A stretch of 64,000 bases of DNA from Brachypodium distachyon (lineage: Eukaryota > Streptophyta > Magnoliopsida > Poales > Poaceae), in contig NC_016134.3 of the NCBI RefSeq assembly GCF_000005505.3, positions 5,952,001-6,016,000 on the forward strand. The letters run 5' to 3'. Below are positions 11,301 to 21,960 of this stretch, piece by piece. Positions within the stretch are counted from its first letter, which is position 1. Each line of letters starts with the position of its first letter. Made by a program: the position numbers and the translations under genes. Below the pieces are notes generated by a model, which did no database searches, had not been told where the DNA came from, and was given only the letters and a program-made list of their open reading frames with translations.

Positions 11301-11347
11301 CTCCTCGTCGTCCGTTGCGTCCCCCCGCTAGGGTCCTTCGAAGACAT
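8310..11347 (-). pseudogene. TNPA-like protein of the CACTA element, disrupted
   Basis: A proline/alanine-rich first exon starts MSSKDPSGGTQRT (ATG at 11347) and ends at a GTAAGT donor (exon end 11013). A second exon begins at 10497 (ARVEEVPEQPPVVEGEVKEE). The conserved body follows: ERFSNTCNAIIRVGASIYQR, STWQYNCRKLIGKDW, EHWERFKVWVRLDEFKASQK, then, after a 92-bp intron (9610-9519), AEWESDG...WDDAISYAL. A GTAAGT donor at 9088 joins (exon end 9089) to KGVKYRLHMP (exon start 8999). The last piece (8975-8310) is acidic/proline-rich with VRVQVDSML...YPPHEEATTLRDC. Damage includes an in-frame TAA (10010-10012), an in-frame TAG (9125-9127) and frameshifts in exon 1, near 10330 and near 9400. TNPA-type proteins bind subterminal repeats and help transposition; that role is inferred. 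Confidence 0.7.
10498..11012 (-). other. First intron of the TNPA-like gene, related to the leader intron of the transposase gene
   Basis: Bounded by a GTAAGT donor and an acceptor (ttcctatc...cctcag). AT-rich, with three spaced acgatggccgg-like units (10640-10715). The part at 10535-10660 is clearly similar to 20415-20530 (ggaaaattcggcatgacc-type wording, then atacctgcat, then cccacccacat), the leader of the other CACTA gene. Confidence 0.6.
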
Positions 11348-11524
11348 GGCGGTGGCGGCTAGGGTTTGCGGCGGCGGCGCGGGGAAGGGCTGCGGCGGCG
11401 GCGGCGACGGAGTCGGGCAGGGCTTTGCCGTAGGGTTAGGAGTGAGCGATGTTGGTCTGAGAAAGACGCACGTCTCGAATACGAAATTTTCGCCAAGTCT
11501 CGCCCTGTAATATATATTGGGAAC

Positions 11525-11715
11525 ATCACTAGTGGCGACCGGTACAGAAGACCACCGATGGCGGGTATTTCCGGATACTCGCCATTGGTGACCCACCAGT
11601 GGTGTGTATATGAAAACCCTACCACTGGTAATTGGAACAGCAGTGAGGGTTCACCACATGCCTGTTCCACGCACCAGTGGCGGTGATATTGTATATACCC
11701 GCCACTGGTTAATAT
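11525..11715. repeat. Internal array of subterminal-type repeats upstream of the TNPA-like gene
   Basis: About seven units of the ccagtggcgg / ccgccactgg type lie immediately upstream (minus strand) of a TATA-like tatatatt at about 11507-11514. The arrangement copies that at 21062-21205 next to the transposase promoter. Confidence 0.7.
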
Positions 11716-12351
11716 TTTGGTTCTAGTATTATATTCTTATTATATTATGTGTCTCTCGAAAAATTATGGCACCTGCACTTTAAAGTGTATAATTATTATT
11801 TCTTGTCTCACTAAAGATTTCAATGCTAAATACATTGCTGAAAATGAAATATTTATGCTTTTGTAGTGTTTAATGTGGTTAAAAATTGTTATAATTACAA
11901 AATTGCTCAGAATGGTCTGATATTTGGCATGGAGGCTTCTCACACAACAATATGCCTGTATATGAAGTTTTGTGTCAAAATTCCAAATGAAACCCATAAG
12001 AATACCATATTGGGATCATCTAGGTAGATATCTCTGATACCTTCTAAGCCAACATCCAAATTGTACCATTGTAACAACTTGGGGCTTGATTTTTTCCATG
12101 TGGCTTCATTAGACTGAGAGGTGTTCCCATGCCAAGTTTCAGCTCATTTTGATGAAAATTGAATTTTATGGAATTAAATTAGCACCAAAGCCACACATAA
12201 TCACAAAAATTTGTATGAAATACTATGAATTAATGTCTAAAACTTGTATTGGGAACAAATAATATCACTATATATCCAAAAGTACAACTGCTATATTTTT
12301 TGGGAACGCAGAGAATATAATAGGATTATAATAGTGCATTCTGAAATCATT
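11716..12351. other. AT-rich spacer inside the CACTA element
   Basis: No ORF or TE domain recognised. It separates two arrays of ccagtggcgg-type repeats and may itself be an old insertion, but no ends could be defined. Confidence 0.4.
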
Positions 12352-12429
12352 ACCAGTAGCGGGTTTCATACAACTCACCGCCACTGGTGAGTTGGACAAG
12401 ATTTGGGAAATCCCTAAGTACGGTAGCAT

Positions 12430-13710
12430 TCACCAGTGGCGGGTTTCAGGAAAATCACCGCCACTGGTGCCCACTTCCGGTGGCAGGTTCCTCTGACGTC
12501 ACCGCCACTGGTGGCCTTCTACGGGCTGCCGTGCGAGGCGAGGTGGGAGTTTAGTCCCACCTCGCTAGTTTACAAGCGTTTCGACCAGCATAAATAGCTT
12601 CTTCCCCCTCCCATTGCAGATTCCGAATAAAATTAAATGCCGCTCTCTCCTCCACTCCCGTTGTCGCACTAGTGGCACCCGGGGTACCACCACTGCACGA
12701 CGTGTGGGCCACCTCGTTTGCTCCCCGGGAGGAGCACAGCCCGGGCATCACTGCACAAGCTGCCCGGCAGAGCTCGCACGGCTTCAGAGAAGAATTCCCG
12801 CCTAGGCACTTCCCGGGAGGCTACTTGCCGGGAGGGGGGGTCCCCGGGCACAGGTGTCCGTTAAAAGGGTGGGACCGAACGAGCAGAACAGTGGCGCCAC
12901 GTGGGCGCTCGGCAAGCACCCTGTGCGCAGGGTTCGTCAGGACAAGGAGTGAAGCACACGCCGCATTAAATGCTCCGACAGAAAGGGGATTCCCCGTCCA
13001 ATCAAGCGTACAGTGACTGCTCAAGTGTAGTTTTTAGGTCTCTAGACCCCTAGTTGCAGGGCTAGTCTTCTTGCATGTATGCCAGCACACCGAGGAGGAG
13101 CTGCCTAAGCTCTTTGCTCGCCACTTGTAAACCATGCGTCGTGGCACCTGTGGTGTCCTCTTCGGTATAAAAGGAGGACCCCCGCCAACGGTCAAAGGGT
13201 AGGACCATTTCCCAGTTCACTGCTACCAATAGACCAAACTAGCAATTGGTACTTAGCTGAATAGAGAGTGCACCCAGGGACTACCCCCGGCAACCTGTAA
13301 ACACCAGTTCTTTGGCTAATAACAAACTCAGACAAGTAGGACGTAGGGTTTTACACCGCAGAGTGGCCCGAACCTGGGTAAAAAGTGTGCTCGTGTCCAT
13401 TGCTTCCATACGCTTTGCATTTGCCCCGCCGGCGATCGCCGGAGCGATCCCTGTAGCCCACTGCCGAACCTAAAAGGGGGTGCTCATGCATCCCCGGTGT
13501 CTAAGCCCCGTGCTACGAAACCCGTTCGCCTGGCCTGTGGGCCCGGTACCCTATGTGTGCACTGGTGGGCTCGGATGATAGCCCTGTGGGCCCGTGCTCT
13601 TCTGGCCTAGTAGGTAGTAGGCAGCTCCCGGGTTCTCGCCTGGCTGGGCCCGAACCCGAAACAGCCTAGTTGACCGGGCGGGCTAAAAAAACTTTTTTCC
13701 CTCCTATTCT
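12430..13710 (+). repeat. Duplicated internal CACTA module, copy 1 (split by an LTR)
   Basis: Contains caccagtggcggg repeats, then gggagtttagtcccacctcg, ctagtttacaagcg and cataaatag, then ctctctcctccactcccg. After the LTR insertion (12673-13503) come gtgggcccggtacc, taggtagtaggc and gggcgggctaaaaaaactt. Copy 2 at 13720-16710 has the same sequence order. The wording tagtcccacctc.ctagtttac also appears at 21220-21242 near the right end. Confidence 0.8.
12673..13503 (+). mobile_element. Solo LTR of a Ty3/gypsy element, ~830 bp
   Basis: Starts tggcacccggggtaccacca and ends ...tccccggtgtcta, an imperfect inverted pair. Inside are a TATA box (tataaaa, 13166-13172) and the gypsy-like phrase cgcagagtggcccgaacctg. 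The surrounding sequence aligns with copy 2 of the duplicated module across the insertion, which confirms it is inserted. A clean 5-bp target duplication was not found (ctag / ctaa only), so the ends may be off by a few bases. Confidence 0.7.
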
Positions 13711-13719
13711 GGCAGCACG

Positions 13720-16710
13720 CACCAGTGGCGGGTTTCACGGAAATCACCGCCACTGGTGCCCGCTTCTGGTGGCAGGTTTCCCTGTAAGCACCGCCACTTG
13801 TACCCCTTTCAGTGGCGGGTTTCAGGAAATCACCGCCACTGGTGGCCTTCTGCAGGCTGCCGCGTGAGGCGAGGTGGGAGTTTAGTCCCACCTCGCTAGT
13901 TTACAAGCGATTCGATCAGCATATAAGGCTTTCCTCCCTTCTCCCATCAGTTTCCGAATATTCCTCTCGCCTGTCTCCTGTGCTCCTCACCTGGCCCGTG
14001 GGCCCGGTACCTGTACTGTTCTTTGTGGGCTCGGATTACAGCTGAAAGTGTATGTTGCCCTGTGTGTGGTTTTGGTAATTAATGACAATCCTTATGAACT
14101 AATGTTTTATTTGAGATATATTTGAAGGAATGTTTCATAGGCAATGAATGAAGACCACTTGGTTAATTCAATGATAAATGTCATGAAGATAATTATATAC
14201 ATTGAGTTGTTGACAATTGGATGTGTGGTTTTGGTATCCGATGACAATCCTTTTGCATAAGTGTTTGCATTGAGCTTTATATGAAGGAATGGTACTAAGC
14301 AAAGTAGATGGAATTGAAGACATGAAGTTATTGGATTTCAATGAGTGAATCAAATATTGTCAAGAAGAAGAAGAAGGTGAAGTCCCCATGAAGATTAAGA
14401 TCTTGAGATAATGATTACAAGATAGGGATTCAACATATGGTTTCATGATAAGGTTATGTTGAGCTGATGAGTTGAGTCATGGTTAACCAAGTCATGGAGC
14501 AAGTAATCGAGTGAAGAATCCATTTGGTGTCTCAAGATTTTGTATTAGAAGATGAAGAGGACTAAAGTGATATTCATGATATCATAAAGATGGCGTAAAG
14601 CAAAGATGAAGGTTGACCAAGAATAAGTGCAAATATTGGATTCAAGTTGGTCAACTCACAAGCGTAATTATGTACCAGATGAGATCTAATGGTATGGTAA
14701 GCATTTGTCAATTTTGTTGTGAACTAACCCATAAACTATGTATTTGGTATATCATTATGTGGGTTAGGTGAAACTCATGGGTTTGGATCAAAAAGGAAGA
14801 TTTCATATAGCTCATGAGAGATGAGATCAAGTGGTGATGATTCATCAAGGTTGAGAAGAGCAAGATCAAGAAAAGCACTCCGAGAATTATATTCATGAAT
14901 CATATGGTGATACATATGGGAGAGCTTTGAAGGAACAACCTTTTATAACCCATATGGAGACGGTCATCAAGGTTGAATTGTGCAAGTTCAAGATGAGCAT
15001 ACAAAGAGAGTAAATGATTGAAGCTTGCCATCAGTTTTGTTGCAATGTACATGTGAAGATGTGATCAAAGTGAAGGTCTCCCACATTGGAGTATGGGGGA
15101 GCAAATTGAGTATATTCACAAAGTGACCGTGATGAAGTGGAGGATTCTAGCGTGAGACAAGCATGAACGCCTACATCAACCTAAAGTGGATTGCTCAAGG
15201 CAAAGGTATATTCTAGCCAGGTTTTCCTAGTTTTACCGGTCTCAAGGAGTTTGGTGGGAGACCGGTTTATAGGTTCGATAGCCATTCTATTAAGAGCGGC
15301 TTTCGGGCGGTAACTTGAACACGTCGTGCATAGAGTGCTCAAACCTTTGCATATTTTGCATCATCTCTTTTGGTTGATCTTTGCTGGTTTTCTGTGTTAA
15401 AATGTAGAGCTCGTTCTCTTCTTCGAAACGAGACCAAGTTCATCAAAATCGGAGTTCGTTTGCAAAAGTTATCGTCATTTTTGTGTGTGTTGCGCTGCAG
15501 TTTTGGGCAGCCCAAATATAAATCCGGAACCTCTGGGATTGCCTCTGGGTGTGTCCAGTAGCTTCGGGTTTGGTCCGGAATTAATCCCGGAACCTCCGGG
15601 ATTGCCTCCGGGTCGCAAAATCTGTGTCTAACGGGCAGATTTTGGGGGCCCTATAAATAGGGGTCTTCTTGCCCATCGGGTCTAGGGTTCTTGGAGCCGA
15701 AATTTCCCCATCTTTAAGAGCTTTCTCTACCTCCCCCAGGCCCCAAATCCTCCATCAAATTGAAGGGAGTTTGTAGATCTATTTGGAGGAATCATTTGTT
15801 GACTTCCTCCTTTGTTCCTCCTCTCTAATTTCTCCATTCCATTTGTTGATTTGGGTGAGATTTGGGAGAGAGGGATTTGAGCATTTCTTGTGTTCTTACT
15901 TTGCATTTGGTGCATTAGTTTGAGCTCTCCACCTTGATTAGTTCGAGTGAGAGTCCGTGAGCTTGTTACTCTTGGAGGTTCTCCTCCTAGACGGCTTAGT
16001 AGTTGTTGCCCCGCTGACCTCTTCGTGGAGATTGTGAAGAGGCCCAAGATTCTCCTTTGTGGTGCTTTGTGAATTGGTTGTGCAGCTTGCCATCTCCGGA
16101 GTGGAGGAAGGAGCTAGCCATCTTAGTGATTGAGCTCCTACTTTGGTGTGGGAGGCTCAAGGAGTTGGGTGTGCCCTTTCATGGCTATTCGGGTTACCTC
16201 TTGTGGTGCCCGCACCTCTCCAACGGTGATTAGCTTCTTAGGAAGTGAACATCGGAATAAATCACCGTCTCCGCGTGCCTCGGGTATTCCTAAACCGAGT
16301 TCATTCACTTGTGCTTTAATCGTGCTTGAAGTCATATATTATCTTATATGTGCTTTGTGCTATCTAATATATCTTGTGCTATCTTATTCATTAATATAAG
16401 TGCTCATCTTGTTATTGCTCAAGTTGTTGGTGCACTTAGTTGAGCCTAGCATATTTAGGATTTGTGTTTGAAAATATCAGACAAGTTTAATTCCGCATTT
16501 AGGATATATAGAGCCAAATCCGTAAAAAAATTAAAACGCCTATTCACCCCCCCCCCCACTAGGCGACATCGAGGTCTTTTCAACAGCCCGGTGGGCCCGG
16601 GTCTGCTCTGGCCTAATAGGTAGTAGGCTGCTCCCGGGTTTGCCTGGTTGGGCCCGAACCCGAAACGCTCAGATGACGCGGGCGGGCTTAAAAACTTTTT
16701 TTTTCTCCTT
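13720..16710 (+). repeat. Duplicated internal CACTA module, copy 2 (split by a 2.54-kb LTR)
   Basis: Same order as copy 1: caccagtggcgggtttcacg, gggagtttagtcccacctcg, ctagtttacaagcg, tctcgcctgtctcctgtg, gtgggcccggtacc, then (after the insertion) aataggtagtaggctgctcc and gcgggcttaaaaactt. Without the insert it is about 440 bp, like copy 1 without its LTR. Confidence 0.8.
14043..16582 (+). mobile_element. Solo LTR, 2540 bp, probably Ty1/copia (SIRE/Maximus-like)
   Basis: Begins tgaaagtgtatgttgccc and ends gaggtcttttca, so the termini are TGAAA...TTTCA. It is flanked by a perfect 5-bp target-site duplication, acagc (14038-14042 and 16583-16587). A TATA box (tataaata, 15652-15659) is followed by a long leader. 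The end wording attcaccccc...aggcgacatcgagg resembles SIRE-type copia LTRs of cereals. There is no internal coding sequence, so this is a solo LTR left by LTR-LTR recombination. The family name is inferred. Confidence 0.8.
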
Positions 16711-16940
16711 TATAATGAAAATAACATGTAATAAGATTTTTAAAAAAATCCATATCTCTTAATTGTTTTCGAAATCGAAACAAGCAAATAAAATATGCGT
16801 TCACAGTAGAAAAATATTGCGAACAAATTTACGACATTTTTTTCAAATTTGAACAAGTTAAGATTCGAACCTCGTTAGAATTGAAATTACATTGAAAATC
16901 ATCAACGAGCATAATTGATCAAAATTACACAAATAGTGAA

Positions 16941-19900
16941 CTATTGGACAATCTTGTCTTTCTTCTTTGTTGTCTTCTCTTTCTTCTTATACGTTTGGAC
17001 CTCATCGTGGCTGCTTTTGGCGTAGGCCCCGTCTTATGTGGGTAATTTTGACTTCTTTCTTGTCTGGATCGTCCGTCTTGCCACCTCTTCTTCTTGCCTG
17101 GTCGTGGGATCGGGAAAACCTTCATAGTCTTGTTGTGAAGTTACTCCGTCGACCCCAACAATGCTCCTTTTACCTCTCCTCACGACTACGCGGTTTTTCG
17201 CTATCGGGTCTTCTATGAAAAAGACTTGTTTGCATTTGGAAGCAAACTGCCATGGTTCAAGCAGTGTCGAGATTCTTTTGATGTTCACCTGATGACGGGG
17301 AACCTCTTTTGGCAGAACCATTGTTGTGAACCTATGATCTTCATGCCTGACATCGCATGCCCATCTGATGCGAAACATGGCGATGGTGGTGAAGGTGTAG
17401 TCAAGCTCACAGATCTCTTCGACCACGCCATAGTACGCTTCAGTCTGGCCTTCGTTGTCGGTCCCCGTCTCAGCTACGAGCACTATACCGCTGTTTTGGT
17501 ACATACTCTTACGGTCTTGAGCCTCGGTGTAGTACGTATACCCATTCATTGCGTACGACTGGTATGTCACGACATTGCGGTCGGGAAGCCGTGAAAACTT
17601 CTGGACAATCTTCTCATCTTCATTCGCCGCAGCCCTTGGATACCAAAGATCCTTGAGCCACATGGCAAATGTAGAATTGTGTTTTCGCTAGATCCAATCA
17701 TCATTCCTGTTAGGGTTGAGGTTTCGAAGTTCTTCGATGTGCATGTCGATGAACGGCTCGACCTCTGGTGTGAGTTGCGGCACCATTGTGTGTGCTCATA
17801 TAAAGTCGTCCATTCTTTGGCGGGCATGCACATCAAGATCCTTCCAGCCAAGCCCACCTTCACCTTCTAGCTTCCCCTTATGTCGTGATTCGGGGACCCC
17901 TATGGGTTTGCGGTCCGCCAACCAATCAGTGCAGAACTCAACGCACTCTTCTGCATGATAGCCTTCCATGATGCTTCCTTCGGGACGCCCTCTGTTACGA
18001 ACATATCGCTTCAGCACTCCGTTGTATCGTTCGGGCCCAAACATGTTGTGCAGGAACAATGGCCCTAGCAACAAGATCTCATCGGCGACGTGGACCATCA
18101 GATGGACCATAATGTCGAAGAACGTTGGGGGAAAGAACATCTCACATTCGCACAATATATGTATCATTGCGTCCCTCAGTTGCAGGCAACGGTCCACCGT
18201 GATGGACTTCTGGCCGATCGTGTCGAAGAAGTCACAGAGCTTCATGACCGTCTCTCTCACCCATGGCTCCATGCAGCCTCTTATTGCAACCGGAAGTAGC
18301 TGTGTGAGAATCACGTGGCAGTCATGAGACTTCATGCCAACCAGCTTGTGGCTCTTCATGTCAACGAGTTTCTTGATGCTGGATGAGTAGTTCGATGGAA
18401 CTTTGATGCCATGGAGACACTCGCACATTCTATGCAGCTTGGCTTTGCTCAGACTGTAACACGCAGGTTTGCGTCACGTATATGTCATGTGTTCACCATC
18501 CTTGTTTTCCTACGGCGCCTCTTCCTCTATCAGCCACAGCTTCTCCCTTATCCCCATCCACTGCAGGTCCTTCCGTGCATTTGATCCATCTTTTGACTTG
18601 TCCGTGTGGTGCATCATCAAGCACAACAGGTTGTCGCACATGTTCTTCTCGACATGCATGACGTCTATGTTGTGACGGCTCTGTAAGAACCTTCAGTAAG
18701 GCAGGTCCCAGAACACGGACCTCCTCTTGTACGTAAGGCCGCCATCTGGACCAGCAGCCGGCTATGCTTTCCCGGCCACGACTTCGAGGTCCCTGACAAT
18801 TTCGTATACTTCATGTCCAGTCAGTTCCCTCGGTTTGTGCCGCCTCTCTGCCCTCCCGTTGAAGTTTTTCTTATCATCCCTCCACGGGTCCTTCATCTCC
18901 AGCCACTTACGGTGTCCCATGTACACAATCTTTTTTGATTCTGGCAGGAACAACCCTTCTGTCTCGTTCCCGCACTTTGTGCACGCTTTGTTCCCATGTG
19001 TTGACTGGCACGATGAGTTCCCGTTCGTCGGGTAGTCATGCACACATGTCAGGAGAGCTGCTCGAAGGGTGAACTCCTCCTTCTTATGAGCGTCCCAAAC
19101 CTTTCGACCCTTCTCCCAAAGCTCCTTGAGCTCATTCTTCAGCAGCTCCAGATACACGTTCAAATCAGCTCCAGGCTGCTTAGGGCCCTGTATGAGCATT
19201 GATAGGTGGATGTACTTCCTCTTCATGACAAGCCACGGGAGGAGGTTGTATATGAACAAGATCACCGACCATGTGCTGTGTTTCCTGCTCAAGTTTCCGA
19301 ACGGATTGATCCCGTCCGTACTCATCCCGAAACTGATGTTCCTGGGCTCTGCGCCGAACTCGGGGAATTCATCGTCCAGAGTCCTCCATTAAGCCGCATC
19401 TGCGGGGTGTCTGAGGACTCCATCATCGTTGCGATACATGCCCTCAGGATCGATATCCGCCTGAGTCGCGTCGTGGTAGATGAACTACCTGGCCTCCTTC
19501 TCGTTCTGGAACCAATGCTCCAGCCTGGTGCCACACGGGAGATACCAGACCGTATTTGCCGCCGCACCACGCTTCAATTCTTCCTCCTCGCCGCCGTCAG
19601 GATTGGGGTCTTTCTTCCTGTATCGGGATGTTTTGCATACTGGACAGCTGTGCATGTCTTTGTAGTCGCCCTTATATATGATGCAGTCCAGCGGATAAGC
19701 ATAGTATCTGATGACCTCTAACCCGAGTGGGCATGTAACTTTCTTCGCCTCGTACGTGCTCTTAGGCAACTTGTTGCCCGGAGGAAGTACCATACGTAGG
19801 TAACTCAGAATCTCCGTGAATCTTGAGTCCACGATGTTGTATTTTGCCTTTATACGCAAAATCTCGAGCGTTACTTCTAGCACACTCTTATCCACGCCGG

Positions 19901-20369
19901 CATTTTCATATAACGGTGTCTCGGCATCCTCCCTCAGCTTCTCGAACTTACGGGACACCCTCTCATCCTCGGGGTCATCCAACTGATTCTGCAGATGCTG
20001 ATCGTCCAGCATTTCAACCATCCTACCAGTTGGAACGTCCTGTACTGGATCCTCGCCACGGTATGCTTCTTCACCAGGCTGGTCGTCAGACTCCATGTTT
20101 TCCATCTCAATGTCATCATCGACTTCAATGCCATCGTCCTCCCCGTGAGAAGTCCACCTTGAATAACCAGACACAAATCCTCGCATGAGCAAGTGCATCT
20201 CGACATCCTCTGACTCGTACAGCTTGCTATTCCGACATCTCACACGGGGACAACACATCTTATCACCCCCTTTCCTATGCATATCTTCCACGCCGGCATC
20301 GACAAAAGTTTTCAGCCGCTCTATCCACTCAACACGTAACCTGTCCTCGTACATCCAAGCACGGCCCAT
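16941..20369 (-). pseudogene. TNP2-type CACTA transposase with nine in-frame stop codons
   Basis: One reading frame of 1142 codons runs from the ATG at 20369 to the terminal TAG at 16941-16943, a normal TNP2 length. In order it shows the transposase-associated domain (WMYEDRLRVEWIERLKTFV, residues 4-75), a Zn-like CPVCKTSRYRK segment and the Transposase_21 core (FGMSTDGINPFGN, CVHDYPTNGNSS, RHNIDVMHVEKNMCDNLL). The DUF4218-like part follows (SHDCHVILTQLLPVAIRGCM, FFPPTFFDIMVHLMVHVADE, RGRPEGSIMEGYHAEECVEF), then the DUF4216-like part (YGVVEEICELDYTFTTIAMF) and a Lys-rich tail. Internal stops have their lowest base at 19485, 19389, 18762, 18693, 18510, 18474, 17796, 17688 and 17034. All lie in the same frame and no frameshift was found. 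Confidence 0.88.
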
Positions 20370-20399
20370 CGAGTTACAACACAATTTTTTTTTAAATAA

Positions 20400-21070
20400 A
20401 CAAATCAGCTTGATCGACAAAAATGGAAAATTTCGGCATGACCTTTGCTAAAAAAATAGCATTTTGCACTACGAAATTCGATACCTGCATCAAAAACAAA
20501 TTACCCCCACCCACATCGGCACGACGGCCAGTATCACATCACATAAGAAATACACGGCACAAAGGCCGGTGTCAACACACATTTAATATGCTTGAAGATG
20601 CACGTACACCGGTCCCGAGGTTAAGATTAACCCTAGGGCTAACCCCCAGGGGCTAAGCTCCCCCATAAGCAGCTAGAGAGAGAGCTGCAGAGAGAGAGAG
20701 AGCTAGAAAGAGAGGGAGCTCATCGGAGCAAAATTAAAGCCATAGAGAGGGCAATCCGGGGGGGAGCGCAGAGGTATGCTGCGGGGGAGCCACGAATAGA
20801 GCGGGGGCAGACCGGGGGAGCTGCTACAGAGAGATCGGGGTCGAATTTACCGCCAGCGGCCAAGGCGCCATTAATGGCGATTTTGCCAAATTGGAGAAGA
20901 ATAGGAGGAGGAAGAAGGGAGAGGAAGAGGGAGGAGAAGGGGGGAGAGCTACCTTCCGGCCGCTGCCATCAATTTTGGCAGGGCTTCGCCGCCGGTGAGG
21001 AGCAGAGCCGCAGCTGGTCCAAGACAGACGTGTGAGCTCGAACAGCTTCGGGCTCGCACAGTACTTATAT
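20400..21070 (-). promoter_or_regulatory. Leader intron, 5' exon and promoter of the CACTA transposase gene
   Basis: A TATA-like tatatataag (minus strand, about 21062-21071) sits beside subterminal repeats. It is followed by a probable non-coding exon (about 20855-21055) and an intron down to just before the ATG at 20369. The region contains GA-rich microsatellite sequence (20670-20720). The 20415-20590 part resembles the first intron of the TNPA-like gene. Exact splice sites are uncertain. Confidence 0.45.
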
Positions 21071-21079
21071 ATAGGAAGG

Positions 21080-21699
21080 TCACCAGTGGCGGGTGTACGG
21101 ATAAACCGCCATTGGCGACCTCCAGCAGTGGGCGGAAAAATAAACCGCCACTGGAGGCCTCAGCAGTGGCGGGTAACCTGAGGCCCGCCACTGGTGCTCT
21201 CCCACCAGTTTCCCCTCTTTAGTCCCACCTCACTAGTTTACATGAGTTCTGACCGGCATGAAAGGGATTCCGCCGCCCCAATTACCGGTGGTTACTACTC
21301 AGTGCTCAGTGCGTTTCCCGTTCCGATTGAGTTCTAAATGAATGATCGGGTGGTGCTTAAGGGGTTCAGGGAAGGTCACTGAGACTGAGTAGTACCATCA
21401 TGTATCGAGTAGCCTACGAGTGACGGGTCTTTTTTACGGCCGCCACTGGTGGTTGTTAGGGTTTTCATGACCATTTCCAGTGGCGGTGACAAACACGGCC
21501 ACTGATGATGGACCACCAGTGGCGGTGACTTGTTTCGAGACAATATTCACCGCCACTGGTGGTGGGGCACCAGTGACAATATTCACCGCCACTGGTGGCG
21601 CTCGTGGATGCCTCGAGAAGCCTCTAGTGGCGGTGTGTTTTTTGGTCCGTTTTAACCGCCATTGGAGGGGGATCACGGATGAGGTTTTCTATAGTAGTG
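21080..21699. repeat. Right subterminal repeats and terminal inverted repeat of the CACTA element
   Basis: There are two arrays of ccagtggcgg/ccgccactgg units (21085-21205 and 21430-21660). Between them is a non-array stretch carrying tagtcccacctcactagttt (21220-21239). The element ends tctatagtagtg at 21699. Confidence 0.8.
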
Positions 21700-21719
21700 T
21701 CACAATGCATATACACAAT

Positions 21720-21960
21720 AGAAAGAAATGCAAGGACCTTTCGTAATATCTTGTCCATGTCGGGGATGATATTTGCCAAAATCAAAGCGGAAGCGGCCAA
21801 CTCGGTGCTTGCCGGTGCGCACCACGCTGGAGCTTTGATGCCGCAAGATTAGTCTGTTGTTTTTGTCCGGGTCAGGTTTTACTTGTTGGTTGTTATTACT
21901 CTATAAACTCTCCTTAATCAATGAAACGGGCAAGTCTTTTGCCTTTGTTTTAAAAATAAT
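21720..21960 (+). mobile_element. LINE 3' tail fragment
   Basis: Conceptual MIFAKIKAEAANSVLAGAHH...MPQD with a stop near 21852, followed by a 3' UTR-like stretch (cagg...cttgttggttgttattac, aatgaaacgggcaagtcttt) and an A-rich end, resembles the C-terminus and tail of grass LINEs. Short and 5'-truncated. Confidence 0.5.

Larger units (their letters stand above)
6633..21699 (-). mobile_element. CACTA (En/Spm) DNA transposon, ~15.1 kb including later insertions
   Basis: The left terminus is CACTGCTCCATAAAACCCC and the right terminus, read inward on the minus strand, is CACTACTATAGAAAACCTC. The CACT ends and the AAAACC core match. Flanking triplets are tcg (left) and tca (right), a 2/3 match to a 3-bp target-site duplication. 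Both ends carry many short subterminal copies of a CCAGTGGCGG-type unit in both orientations. Two gene regions lie on the minus strand: a TNP2-like transposase and a TNPA-like/Ulp1 gene. Both are disrupted, so the element is not autonomous. Removing the two LTR insertions leaves about 11.7 kb. An alternative reading is two CACTA elements fused end to end (see findings). Confidence 0.85.

Noticed and set aside
11009..11596. 195-codon minus-strand ORF, proline/arginine-rich
   Set aside because: GC bias opens all three frames here; only its start (MSSKDPSGG...) is taken as part of the TNPA-like exon 1.
19126..20188. Plus-strand ORFs across the transposase region
   Set aside because: They mirror the conserved minus-strand TNP2 frame.
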